Shown: positions 24,403 through 34,100 of the stretch, piece after piece
How the letters are laid out: each line of letters opens with the position of its first letter
Numbering within the stretch: the stretch's first letter is position 1
NCBI GenBank assembly: GCA_033439795.1
Contig: JAUTDP010000003.1
Location: 3,224,001-3,288,000 of the forward strand
Source: Sordaria brevicollis
Taxonomy: Eukaryota; Ascomycota; Sordariomycetes; Sordariales; Sordariaceae
Direction of reading: 5' to 3'
DNA: 64,000 nucleotides
Made by a program: the position numbers and the translations under genes
The notes under the pieces: generated by a model
Databases searched by the model: none
What the model saw: only the letters and a program-made list of their open reading frames with translations
Told to the model about the DNA's origin: nothing

Positions 24403-25752
24403 ATGGCCGGCAGAGCTCCCCAGCATGCCCTCCGGGTAGGGTCCAGGGCAGTCCCCGAGGTTCTCTCGAGGCCTGCGCAGCAGTCCAGATGCTTGTCGTC
24501 GACTGTCCCTCGCCAAGGCATGTCTCCCATACCGTCATCGTCTATGGCTTCCGTCACTAGAGCTCGACATGCGAATGCGCTCAACCCCGCTCGGCTTCAT
24601 GGCAGTCACTACTATAGATAGGACTGTCTTCATCCAGCAGACTTGCTAACACCTCTTCCTCCGCCTACAGCCACCTACCCCGTCGTCTCCTTCAACAAGA
24701 CCTCCAACCCCGAACTCAAGGAATCCCTCGAGACCCTCCGTGAAAAGGTCATCCTTCCCACCTACCTGCCGCCCGAACTACGATCGAAGATCTTCAAGAA
24801 GAAGTTTGAGAAGGAGCTTGCGCACGATCCCATCACCATCCAGATCGATGGCAAGCCTCAGCAGTTCAAATACGTCAACATGCTCACGGACATGCCCAAC
24901 ACGTGCGAGAAGATCCGGACTGCTCTCAATAACATGAAGAACGGCGGCGACTTTGCCAACCTCGCCGGCCTCCTCGAGGGTATGGAGCGCGCCAACCGCA
25001 AACTCCCATTCTTCCTCTCCACCCAGATCGTCCGGAAAGCCAGCAAGGCCGGCCAGCTGGAGCTGGTCCTCAAATTGGTTCGCGACGTCAAGCGCACCGG
25101 CTTCAAGCTCGAACGCCACGAGACCGTCAACGAGCTCCTGTTCTGGATCCAGCGTTCCGCCTGGGCCAAGGACTACAGCGAGCCCGCGACTCGCAAGGCG
25201 CTTAGGGAGATCCAGGAGATTTTGGAGGCGCTGGAGGGCGACGCGAGACACATGACCAAGAACCGCCAGAGGCAGCAGACGCTCACGGGCTTCCCGTACC
25301 ACCGCGACCCTCAGTTCCTCGTCGCCAGGCTAAACCTGACGGCCGAGCTTGTTGCTCGCCGCGCAGCCGAGCAGGATGCGGATGAGAAGGCCGCGAGCGA
25401 CAAGGACGTCAAGAACCTCGTCAAGTACGCCGAGCAGCTGGTCAAGCTGTGGCCCAAGTCTAAGGGATATCTGGATATGTACAAGGATGAGGCGTACGTG
25501 GCCGAGGTCGATCTCCGGTACATCATCGCCCCCGAAGGCCACCTCCGCTTTGCCAGCTTTGCGCTGAACGGCTTGAAGCAGGCGGCCGAGGTCCTCGCGA
25601 AGAGTTCCTCTAGCCGTGGCCCGTCTCTTGCGGCCCAGTTGACCGACAGGGCGACTGCTCTCGAGCATGAGGCCCAGTTGGCCTATGGCAAGGTCAGGGA
25701 CGGCACGGACGGCCAGAAGATTTACGAGCAGGTTGTTGGTGGCAGGAAGTAA
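24403..25752 (+). CDS. Unrecognised helical, probably mitochondrial protein
   Basis: Proposed two-exon gene, 427 residues: exon 1 24403-24604, intron 24605-24670, exon 2 24671-25752. Exon 1 encodes an Arg/Ser/Ala/Gln-rich stretch with RCLSST near residue 33, typical of a cleaved mitochondrial presequence. Exon 2 has strong GC-rich coding bias and is mostly alpha-helical. Residues about 150-226 look like paired helices (LAGLLEGMERANRKL, AGQLELVLKLVRDVKRTGF), reminiscent of PPR/TPR-type helical repeats, followed by a charged helical C-terminal half. The family is not recognised. A start at 24643 would need TTG and would lie within the intron. The donor GTCACT is weak but is the only GT giving the right phase. 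Shared promoter with bL19m suggests a mitochondrial translation or biogenesis role (inference). Confidence 0.7.
24605..24670 (+). other. Intron of the 24403 gene (weak donor)
   Basis: 66 bp, from GTCACT to CCTACAG, with GCTAACA about 20 bp before the acceptor. Acceptor and branch site are good. The donor departs from GTRNGT, but other GTs between the ATG and the in-frame stop at 24619 give the wrong phase. Confidence 0.55.
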
Positions 25753-26098
25753 AAAGAGAGCTTGTAGGCTTTGATTTTTTATAACAGAAACGAGCTGTTT
25801 CTACAAATGTCTCTCATCATCGGGCCCCCTTCGCGAGGTATGTATGGTATGTATAGGCAACTTAGACTTTGTATATGTAGGATGTATGACGAACGGGACT
25901 GTAAGATACCATGAGTTGAGTTGACAAATGGCATACACAAAAGTAGACACACAAAGAAGAGACCTTGGAAACCTTCTCTCTCATGAACGATACCCAAAAT
26001 TACATGCTATGTACAATAGAAACCTATCTGTTGCTTTTTGTTTTCTAAGCTGGTTTGTTTCTTTTTACGTTACCCTTTTTCTGTCCAGTCCCGACGAA
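25753..26098. other. Convergent 3' intergenic region
   Basis: 346 bp between two converging genes. It must contain both 3' UTRs. T-rich and A-rich runs such as TTGATTTTTTATAACA just after 25770, and the T-rich stretch at 26030-26080, are plausible 3'-processing surroundings. No other gene is supported. Confidence 0.6.
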
Positions 26099-27302
26099 CT
26101 ATGGCAGAACAATGTACTTCTGCAAGTGCTCAGGAATGGCACCAAGAAGGTTCTTGGTCTCCAACCACTTCCTCGAGAACAACCTATCCGCATACCTGTA
26201 CGCGCCATCGCACAGCACCGTCACGACCGTCGACCCCTTGCCAAGCTTCTCGGCGACCTCCTTAGCCGCCACAACGTTGAGCGTCGAGCTGGCACCAAGG
26301 TACAGACCTTCCTCGTCCAAGCACCTGTACACCATTTCAATCGTCTTCTCATCACTGATGGTCATCGACCCATCCACCAGATCCACATCCTGCTTCAAGT
26401 TATCCGTAATACGGCCCTGGCCGATACCCTCCGTGATGCTCGAGCCACTCCGCTCAATCAGCTTACCACCGGAGCTGAAATAACTGTGCAACACCGATCC
26501 AGGAGGATCAGCCAAGAAAGCCTTGACCCTCCCACCCGAAACCTCCTTCAAATACCTCGTCGTTCCCGCAAATGTACCTCCCGTGCCCGTCGCGCAAGTG
26601 AAAGCATCCACCTTTCCGCCCGTCTGCGCCCAGATCTCCGGTCCCGTAGTCTCGATATGTGCCCTCCTGTTGGCCGTGTTATCGAACTGATTCGTCCACA
26701 CCGCATTCTCCAGGCGTTCCGCGTGTCTCCGAGCCTGGTGGTTATAATTCTCTGGGTTCTCAAACGCCACGGCAGGGACGGGGTAAACTTCGGCTCCCAA
26801 AAGACGAAGCAAGTCGATCTTGCCCTGGGATTGCGTGTTGGGCATGTAGATCACCAACTTGTAGCCCTTGGAGCGGCAGACGTGCGCAAGACCGATGCCG
26901 GTGTTTCCAGCGGTGCCTTCGACGACGGTACCGCCTGGCCTCAAAAGGCCGCGCTCTTCGGCGTCCTTGACTACGTAGAGGGCGGCGCGGTCTTTGACGG
27001 AGCCGCCGGGGTTCATGAATTCGGCTTTGCCGAGGATTTCGCATCCGGTTTCTTCGGAGAGGCGGTTGAGGCGGATGAGGGGGGTGTTGCCGATGGCTTA
27101 AGTCACAGAACGATGTTAGTGGTTATGAGAGGTTGGGAGGTGGTGTAAGAGAGGAGGGAAGCATACCTCCGACCAAGCCCTTGGAAATGCCCTGCGCCTT
27201 GGAGACGTTAAGCAAGTGCTGGGTGGGCTCTTGCGGCGCGACCGCGGCCAACCCCCTCCGGAGGGAGGTGGTCGCAAAGGTGCGGACGCCGTGGCGGAAC
27301 AT
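26099..27302 (-). CDS. Cysteine synthase 2 (O-acetylserine sulfhydrylase-like, Mcy1/Cys12 type)
   Basis: Two exons, 377 residues: exon 1 27302-27167, intron 27166-27097 (70 bp, donor GTATGC, branch CTAACA, acceptor TTAAG), exon 2 27096-26099; the join rebuilds [11 protein letters not shown] in frame. Pyridoxal-phosphate enzyme, fold type II. Lys80 in NPGGSVKDR is the expected Schiff-base lysine. Substrate loop EGTAGNTG is at 105-112 (Ala where classical cysteine synthases have Ser in TSGNT), phosphate-binding GTGGT at 216-220, EGIGQGR at 268-274. The N-terminus ([16 protein letters not shown]) is a likely mitochondrial presequence. It resembles S. cerevisiae Mcy1 (YGR012W) and S. pombe Cys12; whether these make cysteine in vivo is less clear than for classical enzymes. 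Confidence 0.92.
27097..27166 (-). other. Intron of cysteine synthase 2
   Basis: 70 bp, GTATGC to TTAAG, with ACTAACA about 20 bp before the acceptor. It splits an Ala codon (G|CC) just before the conserved IGNTPL. Confidence 0.85.
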
Positions 27303-27924
27303 CGGGGAGTGATCGGGGATCGGGGATAGGGATTCGTATATGCAGGTACTTTGTCTGGGGAGGAAACGAGTGTGCGCGTGCGCTACAGGTTGGACTCGGA
27401 TTCCAATATGAAGACAATGCTCACACGAGGAAACAGAAAAGAGAGAAAGATTATCAAGAGGAAATAATATTTTGAAACAACCTCTTTCATCCAAAGGAAA
27501 GACTAACGACTCATCGATTTCCAGTTACGGCAGCGTGGGGGCCAAGTACCGAATGACGGAATCCGGGTAGTGGGGCCATTTTGGACTTTAGTCTCGAACC
27601 GGGCGGCCGGGCGGCGATTATCGGACCTTTCATCTGAGATTCGGGGTGGGCTGACTTTACCTTGCGATCTCTGGATGAAAGAGTAAAGAGCCCAGCAACT
27701 CGAGAGCGATACCAACAAGATTCATTACCTACACCGAAGATACTCGAAAGAGGACCATGATGAAGTATATGAACCGTGGGGTGTTCCGATTCCAGGAACA
27801 CGATGATTGGCCGCCCTGAGGTAATGCCAAAAAGTTCTACAGCGGGGAAGGGACAATCCCGGGGCGCTTTCACGAGCAACGGTAGGTACCGCCCGCCTAC
27901 CTCTAGAGCTAGGTAACTATTCTA
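27303..27924. other. Upstream region of cysteine synthase 2 and island margin
   Basis: Unique, non-RIP DNA between the cysteine synthase start and the DNA transposon. Open frames here lack recognisable features. A near-match to a Gcn4/CPC1-type site (CGACTCAT) lies near 27510, too weak to call. Confidence 0.5.
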
Positions 27925-28042
27925 ACCGTGGGTGTGAGTTGGAGAAGCTACACCCACTCTCTTGTAGAGAGTGGGGGACAAAATTGAGGGACTGGCCAAT
28001 TTAGAGGGATAGGGAGGTCCGTGCGGAGGTCCGTACACACCA
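27925..28042. repeat. Left terminal inverted repeat with internal hairpin
   Basis: Shares GTGGGGGACAAAATTGAGGG and ACTGGCCAATT with the right arm. Contains the perfect hairpin CCCACTCTCT-TGT-AGAGAGTGGG at 27953-27975 and a small tandem duplication of GGAGGTCCGT near 28015-28035. Confidence 0.88.
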
Positions 28043-28299
28043 CCCAAAATTAGGAACAAGGTCAATAATACCAAATAGTTATAGTATTTAATCAATAATA
28101 TAAAATCAACGCTATAATATTTCTAAATAATAATTACTACTTTATATTACTGGGATTCTCCTCTTTCTATTACTATTTTTGTTTTTTAAAAAATTTACGG
28201 ATGTCGGTAATTATTTTGGTATATATAATTGGTATTATTATAAGTTCGATATTACCAACTTCGAATACGTAATTTGCCGCGTTATTACGTTAACGATTA

Positions 28300-30780
28300 G
28301 AATTAATTCTAGAAGTAGGAATTTTTTATTTCTTTAAAGTAATAATAACTTTTATAATAAGGCGGGGTTAAATATTAATTAGGTTATAGGTTGTAATATT
28401 GAAGAAGAACGAATCCTCCTCTTCTTACCCTATTTTTTTACCCTCTTCTTTATCCTTTTTATTATTATTATTATTATCGGTATTAAAATCGTTATTAACC
28501 GTAAATATAATTTTAGTCGTTTTCTTCTATAGTTTGGGTCCTCCTTCGCTTTATCCTTCTTTATTATTATTATAATTATCGGAATCGGAATTTAACGAAT
28601 CCTCCCTAATAAATATATATAATAAAAAAGCGCTATTATTGGTAATAATTATTTCGCTAAGCGGTTTGGCTATAGAATTAGGAATAAAAATGGTTTTATT
28701 AATATTAATTATAAAAATTAGCGCCCTTTTATTATTATAAACCTATATTAGGTAATAAGGGTCGTTAAAATTATAATAATTAATATTATAATTATTTTTT
28801 TCTAATTATTTTTCGAAAGTAAATTAGCGCCAACGACCTTTATTATTCTTTACTTAATTAATAAGGTCTTTCTTTTCGACTTTCTATTTATTTTTTAATT
28901 TATTTAATTTCTTTTTTTACTCCTTTGCGATTATTTTTAATTATTTCTTCTTCTCCGCTACTATTTCTATAATATCTTTCTTCTCTACTTCGTATTATAT
29001 CCGTTTAATAACGATATTAATTATTAATTGTCCCTTTGGTTTTATAGTACGTTTTTTAGATTTTTTTACGTTGAGGGATTTAAATCATTATATACGTTTT
29101 AATTAATATTTCTTTAAATAATTATACACTAATATTCTTTTTTAAAATTTTAATTCGACTATTCGAAATACTATTTCGGTTTCTATATCGTAATTACCTA
29201 TATCGATATTTAATTTCGTTATTAATAGGGTAAGCGAATTATTATTAACCTTCTATCGATCTTTTTACGGTATTATTTTTAATTATTTAGTCGTATCTTC
29301 CTTAATTAATTTCGCGTATAGACTTAATAAAACCAATTTTCGATTTAGCGGGAAAATGCCTATTTTTTCGAAATTAGTAAAGATATTAGCGCGTTTAAAC
29401 GCATAGTCTTAAATATTTTATAATTCTATAATATATTAAGCGTAATTAAAGCGTAATTTATTAAAGCGGAAGTATTCCTTGAACCGTTTCTAATATATTA
29501 CTTTTAATAATTAAAAGACGTTAATATTTATAGGTTAAAGAAAATAGGAATTGTACGGCGGGAGAAATAAAATAAGGATATTGAACCGTAAATAATATTT
29601 ATATAAATCGATATTATAATAATTAAAAAAGGAATCTAAAATTAATAAACGGTAAATGCGTTCGTTTAGCGGGATTTTAAATCTTATAGTATTATCTATT
29701 TAATTTAAATCGTATATAAAGATTTCTATCTCTTCGTTATATTAATCTTTATTATAACCAAATTATTTTATAAAATTAGGGGTTTTACCACCTTGAAGGT
29801 AAAAACCTTTCGATTAAATTATAATATAGTACTTTTATAAGTATTTATTAAAATAACGGATCCAATTTATTATAATATTATTATTATTGAACGTAATATT
29901 TAATTAAGTAAAACGGACATTATTATCGAAATTATTATCCGCTATATCTTCGGTTAATTATTATTTAAAAATAATAAAAAGAGGGAGATAATAATTAACC
30001 GCGCTTCTTCTACTAATTAATATAACCGATTTATAATTAATTAAATCGATAACCTCGGGCTTTATTTTATATAGAAATATATTATAATTAATAAATTAAT
30101 AACCGGGTATTAGGGAATTTAATAAACCTTTATAATATTTATATTAACCCTTTTTTTTTATTTATAATAATAGTTATAATTTCGAAGTTATTATTAAATA
30201 TAATTATGCGGTAACCCGTTTTATTAGCGTTCTATACCGTAAATCCGTATAATTTATATTTATCGACGGCGCGTTCGAAGATATTAAAGAATTTAATTAT
30301 ATTATTAACGTATTATTATATAAACAATTACGTAGCTTTAATAGGTTTAATTTTAATAATAGAGTACCATAAGTAGTTTATTTTCTACTTTTTATATTAT
30401 TTTTTAGAAATAGGAAATATTAATATAATATACTTAATACGGATGCTATTCACAGCATCCTCTATAATATTATAATTAAATATTACCCTAATAGCGGTTA
30501 GCTAGTAAATATATACTTTAAGAGCTTTATTTTGTACTTCGTTAAAAGTTTTTAGCCTATTAATAATATAGCCCTTTAAATTAAGGTAATTTATATTTTA
30601 TAATACTTTATAATATTTTTTTATTACGTTAAAAGAATATTTAAATATTTAGGTAATATTACGAATAATCGGTTAACGCTACGTTTCGTTATATTTAATA
30701 ATACGGCGTAAATATTATTTACCTTAAATAAATAAGAATTATCGAATTGCCCGGATAAAGGGAGATTCGTTCTCCCCTTA
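28300..30780 (-). pseudogene. pogo/Fot1-type transposase (degenerate)
   Basis: Near 30440-30560 the minus strand reads KTFNEVQNKALKVYIYQL and then NIIEDAVNSIRIK, matching the CENP-B/Tc5-type helix-turn-helix of pogo transposases (LTxEEQALxxYI...MVxDAAxxIL). Near 29631-29890 it reads NWIRYFNKY and, after about 65 codons, YRLLILDS, the DDE block (W-x2-HFDKxT...YRLLILDGHxSH). The sequence toward the C-terminus is Lys/Asn/Asp-rich. Stops are TAA/TAG. The element is therefore non-functional in this copy. Confidence 0.65.
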
Positions 30781-31013
30781 TTAGGAGGGTAGCGCTATAC
30801 GCTAATTAAATAAGGAAAAAAGGTTAAAATACTAAACGGTACATTACGATATTAATAAAGGAAGAAAGTCGTATTAATATAGGGGTATTGGATAAGGATG
30901 GTCGATATTATATTTACGAATAACGGTAGGTTCCGAGAGGAGGATATTAAAATAGGGAAGTTGGGTTACGATTTGTGTACGTTTTGCTAATAAATCGAAA
31001 TAGGGCTATTTTT

Positions 31014-31131
31014 GATATACGGACCTAATTATCCCTCTGAATTGGCCAGTCCCTCAATTTTGTCCCCCACTCTCTGTAAGAGAGTGGGTGTTGCGTACTC
31101 TCCAACTCTCAAAAAACCATACACCCACGGT
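31014..31131. repeat. Right terminal inverted repeat with internal hairpin
   Basis: Reverse complement of the left arm with few mismatches. Hairpin CCCACTCTCT-GTA-AGAGAGTGGG at 31066-31088. The 75-codon open frame beginning inside it is a by-product of the little-mutated repeat. Confidence 0.88.
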
Positions 31132-31133
31132 TA

Positions 31134-32599
31134 TACTTAGTCTCAGTACAGACCCGCACTTCCGAAACCCTACCCCCCTTTTCTGCGGTAATAGGTCTGA
31201 GTATATTTTGCGCGAAATTGCTATCGAGTATAAAATAATATATATTTTAATTATATTAAAATATAACTATACTAATTTTTTACTACTATTACTATTATTA
31301 TTATATTATATTTAATATTTAATACTATACAATAGCGGACCCTAATCTTAATTATATCGAAACTTCCTTTTAATATTCGGATTTTCTATTATTTCCTAAT
31401 AATTATTATATATTCGCGCTTAGTTCTCCAAACCTAATATCCAAATTAATTCTCCCTCTAATTAGCCCTTTTAATCCTTTAATATTTACCCTAACTAATT
31501 ATTAGCGAATATATATAATAAATCCTATAATTTTCCCCAATTTATAAAATCGGGAATATAATATATTACCCGAATTTCGTACGTTTATTCCTCTATTATT
31601 TAACCCCGAATAATTTTTCATTTTTAAAACCTAAAAATTATAAAAGAAATACCGTAATTTTATATAATAATTTATTTATAATTAAATTAATATTAACCGA
31701 TTTAATAAATATAAATTAAGGTTTTATATCTTCTAATTTATTAATACCCTTTAAAATTAAAAAGTCCGCGAGGCCCTACGCCGTTAAAATATCCTTTTAT
31801 AATTTAAAAGCGAATTATACTTATACAATATTAAAGCTATTTAATAAAAATTTAAATCTTTTATACGTAATTCGTATAATTAAAAATAACGACGGAAATT
31901 GGATTATATTTTGGAAATTACGGGCGTTAATATATAAACGGAACGTTTTAATACCGATAATTAATTTTATTTAGAAAATTTCATTATTTTTTTTTCTTTT
32001 ATTAAATTATATAAATTCTCTATAATTAATAATAAAGCGCTTTACTAAATTAAAGATTTATATAATATATAATAAATTTCCGCCGTAATTAAATAAAATA
32101 TAATAATATTAAAATTATAGGTACTTTTTTTATATTTATTATTCGAAATTTTAATAAAATAAATAAAGTTATAAAATTTATTTTAATTATTAAGAGCGTA
32201 CTTTAGCGTATATTTTTATAATATTTAATATTATTATAAGTGTTTGTATTCTCTGTATTACCGATTTCTTCCTATAAATTTTAGGTTTATATTTACGGAT
32301 AAACGGCGTTAAAAGGCGTATTTAAAATATTCTTTCTAAATTCGGTATTTATACTTTATATTGTCGGATAAACGAAATAATTAAATATTTTACGGAAATA
32401 ATAACGATTAGTATATTAATTTCCAAATTCTCTTATTCTTTAATTAATAATTCTAATCGTAATATTAAACGTATTATATTTAACCCCGGTTTTATTATTA
32501 TATATAATAATTATAATTATTTCGATATTATTTAGAGTCCGGGTATTAATAAATAAAATATAATACGTAATTTTATAACGTATTTATTTATTAGTAGCT
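31134..32599. other. Island margin (first 100 bp) then RIP-degraded start of region D
   Basis: 31134-31235 keeps normal dinucleotide composition (for example CAGTACAGACC) and is probably the displaced edge of the gene island. From 31240 the sequence is AT-rich and CpA-free. Plus-strand frames rich in Pro/Leu/Phe codons can be followed toward the DUF6589-like ORF, and its N-terminal part may lie here. Confidence 0.5.
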
Positions 32600-34100
32600 T
32601 AGATATAAAAAGCCTATTTCTTTTGAATTAATTTTGCCTTTATATCCTATTTTAAATAAATTAAATTATCCCTTTAATTATTTTAATTTTATTTATATTC
32701 CGCGCCGTTATTAATTCATTTACGTTCGAAACGCTACGGTCTTTATTTTTTATAATTTATTAGTATAATAGTCTTCCCGATTATATTTTCCTTAAAGTAT
32801 GGCGTTATAGAATAATTAAGAATTATATTCTATAAATACCCATTATTAACGAAAATAAAGGGGATTTGGCTAGCGTTTATCGTTTATATAATAAATTATT
32901 TTTTAATTTATTCGGTATACGCTAAGAGTAATTTAGTAACCGGTTATTTTTAATTTATAACGATTAAAAAACGATTTCGTTTATCCGTAAAATTATATTT
33001 ATCTAATTTAAAGCGTACTCCGCTTACGACCGAAAATAATAAATAGTATTAATATTAACCTTCTTCTATATTAAATTTAATTTTATTAACTTTATTTTTT
33101 AATACTTTTAGCCTTTTATTAAATAAGATATATTTAATTTTAATAGGGTTAAATATATTAAATAATATAAAATCGAATTCTATTACGCTTTAAAATTCCT
33201 TTATAATATATTTAATTTTAGAATACTCGCCTTTTTTATACGTAATTTAATTAATAGTAAATTCCTCGATTTAATTTATTTAAATAAGGAAATTATCGGA
33301 ACCGCTATTATAGAAGGCTTTTATATATACGGCTTATATTATTTTACTATTTAATTCGACGATATATATATTAAAATCTTCATTTTAGAGGCGTACGTTA
33401 ATAAATACCCTAATAATAATAATAATATTAATATACGATTTTATAATATTTATTAGTACCTTTACGCTATCCGCGTCCTTATTATTTTAATTCGTATTAT
33501 TAAGGTCGGAAATTACAATATCTTCTAATAAATAATTAATTTCTTACCCTTTTTCTTTTATAGTAGAAGGAATATTAATTATAAATTAGAAATATTTTAC
33601 TTTTCGTAATTATTACGTCCGGAAATTATTAACCCTAATTTATCCTAAATTATTTTATAATTTAAATTAATATAATATATTATAATTAATAATAAATAGA
33701 AAGAAATTAATTTAATATTAGAATATATTAACCGGTCCTTTATTTTCGATATTAAATATTATAAAAATTCGATTTATAATATTAAATTTATTTTTATAGA
33801 GATATTGGTAATTAGTTTATTAATTATAATTATTCGTTCGGTAATTAAATTAGAATTTGGGCGGTTTAGCGGGGGTAAGTATAATAATTTATTAGTCGAC
33901 GAAAATATCGTTAATTATATATATAAGATTTATATTAATAGATTTATAATACGGCGCTAAAGAATTTCCGACCCTATTAATTTTAATACGTTTAATTTAT
34001 AATAGAATAATATATATATATTATATATAAACGTACTAAATTATTTCAATAATAAAAAAATAAAACCGGAATACGGGGAAGATTAAAAGTATTTCGGTCT
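32600..34100 (+). pseudogene. Degenerate ORF resembling fungal DUF6589 proteins
   Basis: From about 32760 one plus-strand frame is interrupted only by TAA/TAG and reads FLKVWRYRIIKNY, ENKGDLASVYRLY, then LFLIYNDQKTISFIR and KAYSAYDRK. The pattern of a (G/N)DQKT block followed by a YDR(K/x)Q block and a hydrophobic helical stretch resembles fungal DUF6589 proteins. Near 33540-33620 it continues with LPFFFYSRRN and near 33620-33850 with YFS-stop-LLRPEIN and RSVIKLEFGRFSGGKY. Assignment is from remembered family appearance, not a search. DUF6589 has no firm function. Confidence 0.4.

Larger units (their letters stand above)
27925..31131 (-). mobile_element. pogo/Fot1-like DNA transposon with long TIRs and TA target duplication
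   Basis: The ends read ACCGTGGGTGT...ACACCCACGGT and are each flanked by TA (27923-27924 and 31132-31133). Terminal inverted repeats extend about 118 bp, with a roughly 14-bp insertion in the right arm. The interior is RIP-degraded while the termini are nearly unmutated. The minus strand carries a degenerate pogo/Fot1-type transposase. It sits at the right margin of the gene island: about 100 bp of normal sequence remain beyond it. Confidence 0.88.

Noticed and set aside
23673..24621. Long open frames (100-199 codons) across the divergent promoter
   Set aside because: GC-rich DNA gives overlapping frames on both strands; only the presequence exons of the two real genes within them are supported.
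24643..25752. Start of the helical protein at 24643
   Set aside because: It would require TTG initiation and would include the branch site and acceptor as coding; exon 1 with ATG at 24403 fits better.
25928..27148. 406-codon plus-strand frame
   Set aside because: It is antisense to cysteine synthase 2, whose catalytic motifs are unambiguous.
31088..31315. 75-codon ORF
   Set aside because: Starts inside the transposon TIR and runs into AT-rich sequence; no biological unit.
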